Both the position numbers and the translations under genes were made by a program. Below are positions 18,846 through 27,637 of a stretch of DNA of 64,000 nucleotides, one piece after another (within the stretch, counting starts at the first letter, position 1; each line of letters starts with the position of its first letter). This stretch comes from JAFAGX01 sp963759875 (GTDB taxonomy: Bacteria; Acidobacteriota; Terriglobia; Terriglobales; Acidobacteriaceae). Where the stretch lies: the NCBI GenBank assembly GCA_963759875.1, contig CAVXBB010000016.1, forward strand, positions 372,001-436,000, written 5' to 3'. The notes beneath the pieces are model-generated. The model was not told the origin of the DNA. It saw nothing but the letters and a program-made list of their open reading frames with translations, and did no database searches.

Positions 18846-19802
18846 GTGAAGACTCTGAACGAAATCTACTCAAAGCTTTCGATGCGCCGGCGATATGAAG
18901 TTTGGTTCGTGCGCCTCGGATTAGCAGATGGGAGCGGGGCGTGGTGGTTTCGTTATCTGCTAATGAATCCTGGGCGAAACGGTTGCGTCGAGAATGTGCG
19001 CGGGATGCCCGTGCAGATCTGGGCAACATGGTTCCCGTGCGATGCAAAGCCTTTGAGCTTCATTCAGGGATTTCCTCTCGATCATCTGGATCTCAGCCCG
19101 CGAGGACGAAATCCATTTCACTTGCGAATCGATAGCCATGAAATCAGCGAGAACTCGTGTCGAGGCGATCTGGCGGTTGACGGTCATCGGATTTCCTGGA
19201 ACCTGCAGTATCGATCCACGTTTCGCGTCACGTTGAGCGATAAAGGCTGGATCGGGTTTTCACGATCGCCGCATTCTGATGCGATCTTCTCCGGGCGGAT
19301 TATGTTGGACGGCCGAAGTTTCGAAGGCGATCCGCTGGGATTCGGAGTGCAAGGACATAATTGCGGATATCGGCATCGCGGCTTTTGGATATGGACGCAC
19401 GCATTCTTTGCGCACGTCGACAGGCGAGCCCCGAGCACCCTGGAAGCGCTGGTATACGAAATGCCGTTGGGATTGGTTTTCCGTAAAGCGGTGCTGTGGC
19501 ACGATGGGCAGCAATTCGTCTTTCGAAATTTCGAAGCAAACAAACTGGATCCGGACCGATTGAAGTGGGAATTTTCTTGTTCGTCGAGGAACGGCATTCG
19601 CTTGAACGTAGCAATTGACGGCACTGTAGCAAAGCCACACCGCGTTTCGTATCTGAAGACTGATTGCGCAGGAACTTTTGACGTCCTGAACAACAGCCTG
19701 GCAGTAGCCAGAGTCCAATTGGAACTGCCGGACAAACCTGTCGAAATACTTGAAACCTCGACCGGAGCTGTTCTGGAAATGGCCGGCAGTGAAGTTTTAT
19801 GA
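18846..19802 (+). CDS. Unrecognised protein, possibly AttH/CrtC-like fold
   Basis: A 318-residue protein starting with GTG. I do not recognise the family. It is rich in Trp, Tyr and Gly and looks all-beta; GFGVQGHNCGYRHRGFWIWTHAFF (about 178-200) recalls the HN-WG-type signature of lipocalin-like AttH, carotenoid hydratase and tocopherol cyclase folds, which act on hydrophobic substrates. That is a weak resemblance, not an assignment. There is no signal peptide or membrane helix. Its end overlaps that of the convergent lipase gene by six bases. Confidence 0.6.
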   Translation: MKTLNEIYSKLSMRRRYEVWFVRLGLADGSGAWWFRYLLMNPGRNGCVENVRGMPVQIWATWFPCDAKPLSFIQGFPLDHLDLSPRGRNPFHLRIDSHEISENSCRGDLAVDGHRISWNLQYRSTFRVTLSDKGWIGFSRSPHSDAIFSGRIMLDGRSFEGDPLGFGVQGHNCGYRHRGFWIWTHAFFAHVDRRAPSTLEALVYEMPLGLVFRKAVLWHDGQQFVFRNFEANKLDPDRLKWEFSCSSRNGIRLNVAIDGTVAKPHRVSYLKTDCAGTFDVLNNSLAVARVQLELPDKPVEILETSTGAVLEMAGSEVL

Positions 19803-20624
19803 AAACGCTTGCGCTTTCGCCAAGCGTTCCGCAAGGATCATGTAGGCGGCGGGATTGAACGCCATGCCGATGTGCGTCCCGGGAACTTCGAAATCAACTT
19901 CGGGGTTACGCGTCATGCAATAACGCCAATCGACGATGCCGTCGTGCCGAGTGTAGATGGCTGTTTCGAGCATGCCGTGGGGAACGTTGCGCCGTAGCGA
20001 GTCGATAAAGTTGCAGGTGCAGCGGCCGGTGTAACAGGTGGGCAGCACTCCCTGTCCGTGTTCTTTCAGGATTCGCATGCGAACTGCTTCAGCCGCGTGG
20101 AGCACGGTCCGATTTGTAATGGTGCCGCGAAATGGAGCTGCCAGCGTTATCACGGAAGCGACATCTCTCGGTCTCTGATTGGCCATAGAGCGCGCAATGA
20201 CTCCACCCAGGCTGTGACCGATCAGGTGAACCTTGCGTCCGGTTTCGGCTAATGCTTTCTTTATGGTTGCGTTGAGGTTGCGCTGGATCAGCAAATTCGG
20301 GCACTCGGCATTGATGCCAATACCAGAAAAATACGGGCGATATCCGATGCGTGCAAGCCAGCTATGAAGCTCGGTTAAATAAATATCAGTGCCCAAAAAT
20401 CCCGGGATGATGATGACACCGGAGCCGTCGCCACGAGGCACGCCGAAACCGTAATAGACCGGTGTGGCATGCAGTAACAAGACTTCGGCGCCGAACAGGG
20501 CCTCAGTCCAGACGGCGTTGTGCGCTTCCAAATGCAACCTGGGGGTGTGTCTGCGAATTCTGGAAGCCGAAGGAGTTTTGGCTCGTTTGCGCGTTCGCAA
20601 TGTGAATCCGACTCTGCACGGCAT
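19797..20624 (-). CDS. Lipase/esterase of the alpha/beta hydrolase fold
   Basis: A 275-residue hydrolase. The oxyanion segment VIIIPGFLGTD, the nucleophile elbow HLIGHSLGGVIARSMA and a C-terminal His in VPGTHIGMAFNP complete a Ser-His arrangement, with an Asp at HDGIVDW. The layout matches triacylglycerol lipase/EstA-type proteins. No signal peptide is seen, so it may act on intracellular esters; given the nearby storage genes, a role in mobilising stored lipid is possible but unproven. A Cys cluster (CYTGRCTC) in the C-terminal half is unusual. Confidence 0.7.
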   Translation of the reverse strand: MPCRVGFTLRTRKRAKTPSASRIRRHTPRLHLEAHNAVWTEALFGAEVLLLHATPVYYGFGVPRGDGSGVIIIPGFLGTDIYLTELHSWLARIGYRPYFSGIGINAECPNLLIQRNLNATIKKALAETGRKVHLIGHSLGGVIARSMANQRPRDVASVITLAAPFRGTITNRTVLHAAEAVRMRILKEHGQGVLPTCYTGRCTCNFIDSLRRNVPHGMLETAIYTRHDGIVDWRYCMTRNPEVDFEVPGTHIGMAFNPAAYMILAERLAKAQAFS

Positions 20625-20740
20625 CCCGTATGTTGACGCTGAATGCGCCTTGCAAGTTGGATGCCGGCGCGAATTATACCGCTAAATTCCTGTTCTGCTC
20701 CACAAGTAAAAACTTGCGGGGCACGATCGGTGTCGAAGAA

Positions 20741-21304
20741 TTACGCCTTTGCACGCGCACGTTTCTTGCGCTGTTTGTGCAGAGTTTTGCCTCGCAAATT
20801 GGATTCAAGTTCTGCCACGCGCCTGCGAAGAGCTTCGTTCTCACGTTCCGATTCGCTCTGTGGCTGTAGTGGAGACGGTGCACCCAGAAACTTTTTCATG
20901 GTCTCCAGTGGAGACAGAATAGCCGATTGGACGTCACTCAAGCGGCTCTGCACTGCGTCCTGCACTTTCTCATAAGTGTCGAATGCGGATTTCAAATACC
21001 ACATCACGAATTCCTGACGCACTTCGTCAGAAGCAATGATGAGCTGCCGCAATAGTTCAAGTGGCAAGCCGGTTGGCTTGTCCTTGGCATCTTCGGTAAT
21101 GATCTGCGTGAGGATCACACGGGTGAGGTCTCGCCCGGTTTTTGCGTCCAATACCTTGACCTGCTTGCCAGTGCGAATCAATCGCGCGATCTCATCAAGA
21201 TTGACGTAACGGCTGCCCGCAGTATCGTACAAGCGGCGATTACCGTATTTTTTGATAATTACGGAATCTGCCTGCGCGGGATTTTCGCGAATGTTGCTGT
21301 GCAC
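20741..21304 (-). CDS. phaR: PhaR-like polyhydroxyalkanoate accumulation regulator
   Basis: A 187-residue protein. Residues about 16-75 (IIKKYGNRRLYDTAGSRYVN to VILTQIITE) form the PHA-accumulation regulator DNA-binding domain; the PHB_acc segment follows (LLRQLIIASDEVRQEFVMWY), then a coiled-coil stretch and a basic tail (KQRKKRARAKA). Known PhaR proteins bind PHA granules and repress phasin genes until polymer appears. The gene is divergent from a phasin-like gene, and the shared region contains a site of the reported PhaR type, supporting the assignment. No PHA synthase is in the window. Confidence 0.85.
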   Translation of the reverse strand: MHSNIRENPAQADSVIIKKYGNRRLYDTAGSRYVNLDEIARLIRTGKQVKVLDAKTGRDLTRVILTQIITEDAKDKPTGLPLELLRQLIIASDEVRQEFVMWYLKSAFDTYEKVQDAVQSRLSDVQSAILSPLETMKKFLGAPSPLQPQSESERENEALRRRVAELESNLRGKTLHKQRKKRARAKA

Positions 21305-21321
21305 ACAACAATAATATCAGG

Positions 21322-21350
21322 TTGACACAAGTAGCTGTAGAATCTATACT
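21322..21350 (+). promoter_or_regulatory. Near-consensus sigma-70-type promoter of the phasin-like gene
   Basis: TTGACA (21322-21327) and TATACT (21345-21350) are separated by exactly 17 bases, so transcription should begin near 21357. The spacing to the ribosome site (21378) and ATG (21388) is normal. This is the only consensus -35 box I found in an intergenic region of the window. Confidence 0.75.
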
Positions 21351-21358
21351 TCAGTGGA

Positions 21359-21373
21359 TGCTGCAATGCAGCA
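21359..21373. promoter_or_regulatory. Putative PhaR operator (CTGC-N3-GCAG)
   Basis: TGCTGC-AAT-GCAGCA is a perfect dyad; its core at 21361-21371 is exactly CTGC-N3-GCAG, the form I recall being reported for PhaR binding in Paracoccus and Rhodobacter. It lies just downstream of the -10 box, at about +2 to +16, where bound protein would block transcription. The divergent phaR gene makes autoregulation from the same site plausible. Confidence 0.65.
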
Positions 21374-21387
21374 ATCTGGAGGTATTT

Positions 21388-22299
21388 ATGCCGGCAGCTA
21401 CCAAGGCAGCGACGCATCCCAGAGAATCGTCGTTTGTTTCCGTACTTTCGGGCTGGGCACAGCAAGGCGTCCAGAGTTTCTTTGCGACACAGCGCATGCT
21501 CCTGGACCTCGCTATGCGGCAGAATGCGAATGTAATGCATGCTCTGCGACAACAATTGTCCGACCCGCACCATTCCCCCACCGCCATCTTCAGCGAGGTT
21601 GCTGGAGAGGCAATGACCAACTTTATTGAAGGACAAAAAATACTTCTCGATCTAGGCAAGCAACAAAACGAAATTCTAATGAGCGGAGTGAAAGAACGTG
21701 TCGGCGACTTGCCCGCGGCGCACGCAATGACGGAACTATTGAAGCGTAGCGTGGATACGTTCATCCACATGCAGGAACAATTTCTGAAAATCGCCAGCAA
21801 GCAAACTCATACCTGGGTTGAAGCCGCGAAGAGCGGAAAGACCTATCAACCCGAGCATCTCGTCGATCTCGCCCGCGAAGGGATGGAGAACTTCGTTAAA
21901 GCGCAGAAGCAATTCTTAGATGTAATTGCTGAAGCGACAGCCGAAGCAACCGGCGGCAAGAGAATGAATGGAGCTGCAAAGAAAGCCAAGAAGACAGAAT
22001 TGGCCGACCTGGCGAGGCAGGCCACTGAATCGTTCATCGATGCGCAAAAGAAGCTGGTTGATGTGGCTGGCAAGCAGATGAACGCCAATGTGAAAACGGC
22101 CAGCCAAACGCTAGAGCTTGTGCGGCCGTTTCCCTTCCTGCCATTAGCAGAGCTAACGCGGGAAGGCGTGAAAAGCTACGTAGACGCGCAAAAGGCAGTG
22201 ATGGACATGATGGTAAAACCAGCCACTGTGCATAAGCCAGAGCATCACAAGAAGCCCGCACGTGCGAAGAAGCGCACGGCGGCAGCAGCCACTGCCTGA
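21388..22299 (+). CDS. Phasin-like protein with six tandem repeats and a basic tail
   Basis: A 303-residue protein. The start is ATG 21388, preceded by GGAGGT four bases away; the upstream part of the frame overlaps the promoter and is not translated. Six helical repeats share the pattern L-x-x-x-G/S-x-x-x-F-x-x-x-Q-K/R/E-x-x-L-D/K, for example GVQSFFATQRMLLDL, AMTNFIEGQKILLDL, SVDTFIHMQEQFLKI, GMENFVKAQKQFLDV, ATESFIDAQKKLVDV and GVKSYVDAQKAVMDM, about 40-50 residues apart. Phasins normally have this only once. A Lys/Ala/His-rich tail (KPEHHKKPARAKKRTAAA) could bind DNA or a granule surface. The PhaR-type operator and divergent phaR support a granule-coat role. Confidence 0.75.
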   Translation: MPAATKAATHPRESSFVSVLSGWAQQGVQSFFATQRMLLDLAMRQNANVMHALRQQLSDPHHSPTAIFSEVAGEAMTNFIEGQKILLDLGKQQNEILMSGVKERVGDLPAAHAMTELLKRSVDTFIHMQEQFLKIASKQTHTWVEAAKSGKTYQPEHLVDLAREGMENFVKAQKQFLDVIAEATAEATGGKRMNGAAKKAKKTELADLARQATESFIDAQKKLVDVAGKQMNANVKTASQTLELVRPFPFLPLAELTREGVKSYVDAQKAVMDMMVKPATVHKPEHHKKPARAKKRTAAAATA

Positions 22300-22312
22300 T
22301 ACTGAAGGTTTC

Positions 22313-22343
22313 GTGGGCCGGTGCGCGCCAGCGCCCGGCCCAC
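22313..22343 (+). terminator. GC-rich hairpin after the phasin-like gene
   Basis: GTGGGCCGG (22313-22321) pairs perfectly with CCGGCCCAC (22335-22343) across a 13-base loop that can itself pair (GCGC/GCGC). It starts 13 bases after the stop codon, as expected for a terminator, but lacks a T-run, so termination may be partial or factor-dependent. A second hairpin, TCACAC-GGAA-GTGTGA with a GNRA-type loop, follows at 22403-22418. Confidence 0.5.
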
Positions 22344-22509
22344 AAGAATGCAAAAAGACCTCGTAGCTGTCCCTCCTCTCGGCGCCCCCTAGGCGTCATG
22401 TCTCACACGGAAGTGTGATGCATGTAGCAGACTCTCCCATTTTACTAATGATGTACTGGAGCCGTTCTTGCTCTGGACTCCGGGCGAGTCGAGCAGTGGA
22501 GGCTTGCCG

Positions 22510-22896
22510 ATGACCTTATCCGAATGGTCAAGATCGAATGCCAACTACGGCCGACAACTCGTGAGATCAGGACTCGAGGGAGCACGTTCTGGTCGAGAAG
22601 CATTTCTCAAAGAAGGAGACCTTGCTCCATTTCTCAGCACTTCTCTTCGACATGCCTTAGGCCCGGCCGCCTTTGGCCTGTGCCTCGGACTGATGAGTAG
22701 TTATCCAGCTAAGAGACCTCAATGCAGAAGCAGAGCGGTTGCATTCGGCTTGCTTGGTAGCCTAGTTGGTTTTGGTGCAGGACTGGCGTGGGAAAGCCGT
22801 CGATTGACAGCGAGCATCGCCTCAGGGGTTGTCGATAGCGTCGAAAAAGTGCGTGATGAGCATTGGCTGGAGAAGCATCCCATCGACTACGCGTGA
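22510..22896 (+). CDS. Hypothetical small protein with two hydrophobic segments
   Basis: A 128-residue protein I do not recognise. ATG 22510 is chosen over upstream starts because GGAGG lies seven bases before it. The N-terminal third is polar and helix-prone; two glycine-rich hydrophobic stretches (LGPAAFGLCLGLMSS and VAFGLLGSLVGFGAGLAW) could form a hairpin in a membrane or at a lipid surface, followed by an acidic tail. It sits between the phasin-like gene and adhE, so a link to storage granules is conceivable but only by position. Confidence 0.5.
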   Translation: MTLSEWSRSNANYGRQLVRSGLEGARSGREAFLKEGDLAPFLSTSLRHALGPAAFGLCLGLMSSYPAKRPQCRSRAVAFGLLGSLVGFGAGLAWESRRLTASIASGVVDSVEKVRDEHWLEKHPIDYA

Positions 22897-23008
22897 AGTC
22901 AGCATCTCCTGGCACGAAAGCTTTTTTCGTGCTCTGCTGCGAAATACAGAAGAAGGGACTGCACTTCTCGTTTAGAACTGGCCCCGATTGATTGCCCAGG
23001 GGACAGTG

Positions 23009-25666
23009 ATGATTACGACCGAACCACACGAGCAGGTTCATATCCCGCTTGCTGAACACCTCAGTGGAGAACGAATTGCCTACCTGGAAGGCCTAGTCAG
23101 ACGGGCCCAAGTTGCCGCTGCCGTCTTCACCCAATACACGCAACAGGATGTTGATCGGATCGTCAAAGCTATGGTGCTCGCCGGCCTCGAGCAGGCCCAG
23201 AAGCTCGCGCGATTGGCCGTCGAGGAAACCAGGGTCGGGGTCATGGAAGACAAGGTCATCAAGAACATGGTGGCCACTGAGTTTGCCTATAACTACGTCA
23301 AAGATAAACGAACTGTTGGCATTATTCGCGAGTACCCCGAGCGCAATCTCCTTGAGCTGGCCGAACCCATCGGCGTGATCTTCTCGTTACGCCGATTACG
23401 AATCCCACTTCTACCGTGCTGTTCAAGTGCATCATGGCGATCAAGACCCGGAATGCCGTGATCTTCAGCCCGCACCCCAAAGCTGGGCAATGTGGCGCAG
23501 AAGCGGTTAAGATCATGTACGAGAGCGCCGTAAAGCACGGTGCGCCGGAAGGACGTTTTCACCTGCCTCGAATCGCACCACCTGCAAGATAACGCTTATA
23601 TGATGCGTCACAAAGATGTCGCGCTGATCGATGCTACCGGAGGACCGGGCGCGGTCAAGGCGGCATACAGTTCCGGAAAGCCCGCTTTAGGCGTCGGCCC
23701 GGGAACACACCGGTTTACCTGGAAAAAACTGCCGACCTGAAAACAGCCATTGTAGACATAATCATCTCCAAGACTTTCGATAACGGAACAATTTGCGCGT
23801 CTGAGCAAACGGTGGTGATCGATGACGAAATCTATGACCAGGCTTTGACAGAAATTTGCCGAACTAGGCGCGCACATCTGCAATGAAAGAGAGACCACGC
23901 TGCTCGCGCGAACGGTCATCGATCCGCAGACGGGATGCATGCAGCCCATGGCGGTCGGACAGAAAGCCACCGATATCGCGCGTTTCATCGGACTGTCGGT
24001 GAAGCCGAATACAAAGCTGCTGATCGCGCCAATTGCAGGCATGGGCCGAAGCATCCGCTATCGGTCGAAAAACTGTTCCCGGTGCTTGCGGTTTATCGAG
24101 CCAAGTCCGCCAACGAGGCGCTGAAGGTGTGCGTGGACGTGAATCATGCGGTGGGTCGGGACATACGGCTGTGATCTTTTCGCGCAACGAGAGGTCATCC
24201 GAAAGTTCGGCGAGGTAATTAACGCCGGGCGAATCATCGTGAATTCGCCTGGGTCGATCGGTGCTCTGGGCGGGGTTTACAACGACCTGGTGCCGACATT
24301 TGCCTTTGGCTGTGGCACCGGCGGCGGCAACAGCACCACGGACAACGTCAACATTTATCACTACCTCAATATCAAGCGCCTGGCTCGGAGAACACAAAAC
24401 CATATGTGGTTCCGAATTCCCAATCAGATTTATTTCAACATGAACGCAGTAGAGAACGTGCGCCAGTTTCCGTCGCGTTCAACGGTCATCGTCACCAATC
24501 CCGCTTTGGAGCATAACGGCCATGTTGATGCCGTGCGGCGCTGCCTTGCGCCGAAACTCATGTTCATGTATCAGTGATTCCGGATGCCGAGCCTGAAGTG
24601 AAGGTGGTCGCGCAAGGCGTTGAGGCGCTCAATTTCTACAAGGCGGACCAGATCATCGCGCTCGGAGGCGGGTCGGTAATCGATGCGGCCAAGGTGATGA
24701 AGTTGAAATATGAATCGCCGGAGGCCGACCTGGAAGAGCTGGCCGCGCCGTTTCTTGATCTGCGCAAGCGCGTGGTGGAGTATCCGACTGAGAAGATAAA
24801 CCGCGCGCGGCTGATTGCCATCTCCACGACCAGCGGAACAGGCAGCGAGGTGACGCCTTTTGCTGTGCTGACCGATAAGGCGCAGTGGTCGTAAAGTCAC
24901 GCTGGCGGATTATTCGCTGACTCCGGATGTCGCGATTGTCGATCCTCAATTCGTCATGTCCATGCCAAAGGGCTGACGGCGGACACGGGTATCGATTGCC
25001 TGACGCACGCGCTGGAGGCGGCAGTCTCGAATTATGCTTCGCCCTATACCGACTGCGAATGCGATGCAGGCGATCCGGCTGGCATTCAAATATCTGCCGA
25101 TCGCCTATGAGAACCCGCGCGACGAAGAGGCGCGTTGCATGATGCACAACGCAGCCTGCATCGCAGCGCTGGCCTTCTCCAATGCGTCAGTGGGCGTAAA
25201 TCATGCGCTGGCGCACGCTTTCGGCGCGCGCTTCCACGTTCCCCACGGCCGTGCGAATGCTCTGATGCTGCCGCACGTGATCGCGTATAACGCGGCCGTG
25301 CCTACCAAATTCATGCCGTCGCCTTACACGCAGGGATATGTGGCGCATAAGAAATACGCCACAATGGCGGACTTGCTGGGCCTCGGCGGAAGAACGATTG
25401 AGGAGAAAGTGACAGAACCTGATCGCGGCCATCGAGGAGTTGCTGGATCAGTTGGGATTCCCGCGTTCGATTGCTGATCTGGGAATCCCGAAGGGCGAAT
25501 TCGAGCGCGGCATCCCCGAATTGGCGCGATTGCCTTTGACGATCCCTCGTGGCGCTCGAATCCACGTATGCCCTTGATGAATGAATTGGTTGAGCTTTTC
25601 TGGAAGGCGTACGAGGGGCGCCGCCCAGCGAAAGACGAGGCTGAAGCACGGCGGCAAAGCGCTTGA
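23009..25666 (+). pseudogene. adhE: Bifunctional aldehyde-alcohol dehydrogenase AdhE, frameshifted (probably sequence errors)
   Basis: Piecing frames together gives a full-length AdhE of about 885 residues. The N-terminal CoA-acylating aldehyde dehydrogenase half has the catalytic Cys in GTICASEQ (near 23794); the C-terminal Fe-dependent alcohol dehydrogenase half has IIALGGGSVIDAAK, TTSGTGSEVTPF, DTGIDCLTHALE and the metal His residues in HALAHAFGARFHVPHG. I count about a dozen one-base shifts (for example near 23388, 23560, 23708, 23850, 24045, 24158, 24190, 24552, 24885, 24968, 25050, 25410), mostly losses from short homopolymers. Conserved residues are otherwise intact, so consensus error is likelier than decay. 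AdhE interconverts acetyl-CoA and ethanol with NADH. ATG 23009 follows a CAGGGGA element. Confidence 0.8.
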
Positions 25667-25693
25667 GTGGTGGCTGGCATGGGAGAAACTTCG

Positions 25694-25948
25694 ATGTTAC
25701 TCAAGGTCGATGAAATGAAAGTCGGCGCAGCACTGAGGGAACTCGAACAGAAGCTGGATGGCGATGGAGTCATTGTGGACTTCTCGGGAGTGCACCATCT
25801 CGATTCAAACGCACTTGCCGTCATGCAAGAGGTAGCGCGGAAAGCAGATGAGAAAGCAGTCAAGATCGTTTTGCGAAACGTGAGTGTGGACGTCTACAAG
25901 GTGCTGAAGCTGATAGGACTCGATTCGCAGTTCTCGTTCAGTGGGTGA
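25694..25948 (+). CDS. STAS-domain protein (anti-anti-sigma factor type)
   Basis: An 85-residue single STAS domain. The core IVDFSGVHHLDSNALAVMQEVARKA contains the beta-alpha unit with Ser after Asp, which in SpoIIAA-like proteins is the phosphorylated residue, followed by VKIVLRNVSVDVYKVLKLIGL. I prefer ATG 25694, with GGGAGAA seven bases upstream, over GTG 25667, which overlaps the adhE stop. Such proteins relay partner-switching signals by binding an anti-sigma kinase; no kinase is in the window. It directly precedes the wax ester synthase gene and may be cotranscribed with it. Confidence 0.75.
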   Translation: MLLKVDEMKVGAALRELEQKLDGDGVIVDFSGVHHLDSNALAVMQEVARKADEKAVKIVLRNVSVDVYKVLKLIGLDSQFSFSG

Positions 25949-25985
25949 AGCACGAAAGACAGTTAACCGGAGTAGGAGAACAGCG

Positions 25986-27581
25986 GTGCAGAACAATTCG
26001 CAAGGCGACCGTCTTTCATGGGGCGATGCCGTATTCCTGCATCTTGAACGAGAAGGCATGCCGCTGAACGTAGCCAGCGTTTGCACTTTCGAAGGAAACA
26101 TCTCGTTTCGAGCGTTCAGGCAATTTGTGGAGTCGAAGCTGCCACTACTCCCACGCTATCTCAAGCGAGTGGTAGCCGCACCATTCAACATCGGTCTGCC
26201 GAGTTGGGAGTACGACCCGAATTTCGACCTCAAGAATCACCTTCGGGAAGTAAAGCTGAAGACCGGCTCTGAGAAAGAGTTCAAGGGACTGGCTGGCAAC
26301 GCGTTCAGCGAAGTCATGGATCGACAACACCCGCTCTGGGACTTGACCTTGGTTCATGGTCTTGCGGGGAATCGTATGGGGCTCATCCTGCGCCTTCACC
26401 ATTGCCTCGCAGATGGCATCGCGGGAGTTGGCATCATGAACGTGCTTCTGGATCCTAGCCCGGAGGCTCCTCGTCTGCCGAAACAAAGTATTCCACTTCA
26501 GGTTCCCGCACCACGCGATCCTCTAAGTGCAGTACTCGGTGGAGTGGTGGATTCTTACTCAGAGTTCGTGCAGCGGATTCTCTCGGCTTTGGCAGACCTC
26601 TCGACCATGGCCGAGCGCGTAGTCACAAATCGAGCGAGTCTAGCCAATGATGAGACCTCACGTTTCTTGCCGGAGATCACTGCATTTACGGAACGGCTGC
26701 GATTTAACGTGGTGTATCGAGGCCCGCAGAAATTCGCCTGGGCCGATATTCCACTGGCCGACGTCAAAGCTATCCGGCACAGGTTTGGTGCCAGCGTGAA
26801 TGATGTGATCCTTGCCTTGGTTACGGCAACCATCCGTCGCTATTCAGAGTTGCACGGCGACCGTGTCAAAGGACGGCTGTTTCGAATAATGGTTCCGGTG
26901 AACCTGCGCGTAAACAACAGCCATAGCGAATGGGGCAATCGGATCTCACTGGTGCCGGTAACCGTACCGCTCGACATTCGCAATGCGCAGAAGTTGCTCG
27001 CTGCCGTCCATCAGCGAACCGAATTTCTGAAAAGCATGCATGCTCCTGAATTGGTGAGCCTCGCTGGTGGCTTGATTGGCATGTTTCCAACGGCGTTGCA
27101 AGCGGCGGTGGGCCCGGTTGCCAGCAAGTTGCCCGTCACTCCATTCAACATGGTGTGCACTAACGTGCCTGGACCGCAGTATCCCTTGTACCTGCTTGGT
27201 CACAAGATGCTCTGTTGGTATCCGTATGTTCCGGTGGGCGGAGAGATGCCGCTCAACTGTGCCGTTCTGAGTTACGACGGAAACCTGTATTTCGGATTCA
27301 GCGGTGATGTACATGCCGCTCCGGACCTCCGCCGGCTGGAGGGTTTACTCAGGCGAAGTTTCAAAGAATTGCAGGAAGCGGCCGGCATTGTGCCGCCGCA
27401 CAAGAAGCGCAAAGCTCTGAGAACAAAACCTGGGCTGACCTCTCAAGGGCCGCCTGCAGAAACGAAGGTCAGAGTACCAATTTCGCTTCCGGTTTCTCGC
27501 CACGTAGTTCGAAAGGCAGGCGCGCAAAGCACGACAGCCACAACCCAGGAGGACGGAGTCTTTACGCGACTGAGCGCGTGA
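25986..27581 (+). CDS. WS/DGAT acyltransferase (wax ester synthase / diacylglycerol acyltransferase)
   Basis: A 531-residue enzyme of the bacterial WS/DGAT family. The catalytic HHxxxDG motif is HHCLADGIAG, and the family motif SVNDVILALV and the C-terminal PFNMVCTNVPGPQYPLYLLG are present. It esterifies acyl-CoA to fatty alcohols or diacylglycerol at the membrane or lipid droplet. The start is GTG 25986, with AGGAG seven bases upstream; the longer frame from 25941 overlaps the STAS gene. The last 80 residues are a basic extension beyond the family core. Its neighbours (phasin-like protein upstream, fatty-acyl metabolism downstream) fit neutral-lipid storage. Whether wax or TAG is the product is unknown. 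Confidence 0.88.
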   Translation: MQNNSQGDRLSWGDAVFLHLEREGMPLNVASVCTFEGNISFRAFRQFVESKLPLLPRYLKRVVAAPFNIGLPSWEYDPNFDLKNHLREVKLKTGSEKEFKGLAGNAFSEVMDRQHPLWDLTLVHGLAGNRMGLILRLHHCLADGIAGVGIMNVLLDPSPEAPRLPKQSIPLQVPAPRDPLSAVLGGVVDSYSEFVQRILSALADLSTMAERVVTNRASLANDETSRFLPEITAFTERLRFNVVYRGPQKFAWADIPLADVKAIRHRFGASVNDVILALVTATIRRYSELHGDRVKGRLFRIMVPVNLRVNNSHSEWGNRISLVPVTVPLDIRNAQKLLAAVHQRTEFLKSMHAPELVSLAGGLIGMFPTALQAAVGPVASKLPVTPFNMVCTNVPGPQYPLYLLGHKMLCWYPYVPVGGEMPLNCAVLSYDGNLYFGFSGDVHAAPDLRRLEGLLRRSFKELQEAAGIVPPHKKRKALRTKPGLTSQGPPAETKVRVPISLPVSRHVVRKAGAQSTTATTQEDGVFTRLSA

Positions 27582-27637
27582 GACTGCGGATGCGATAAAG
27601 AAGCGAAAAGTCTCAGGCTCTTGGAGAAACCGGGAGT

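Noticed and set aside
21322..21387. Upstream extension of the phasin-like protein from a TTG
   Set aside because: The TTG is the -35 box of the promoter, and a much better ribosome site precedes ATG 21388.
23009..25666. A row of five or six small separate genes
   Set aside because: Read in order across frames, the pieces form one AdhE with all conserved motifs in sequence.
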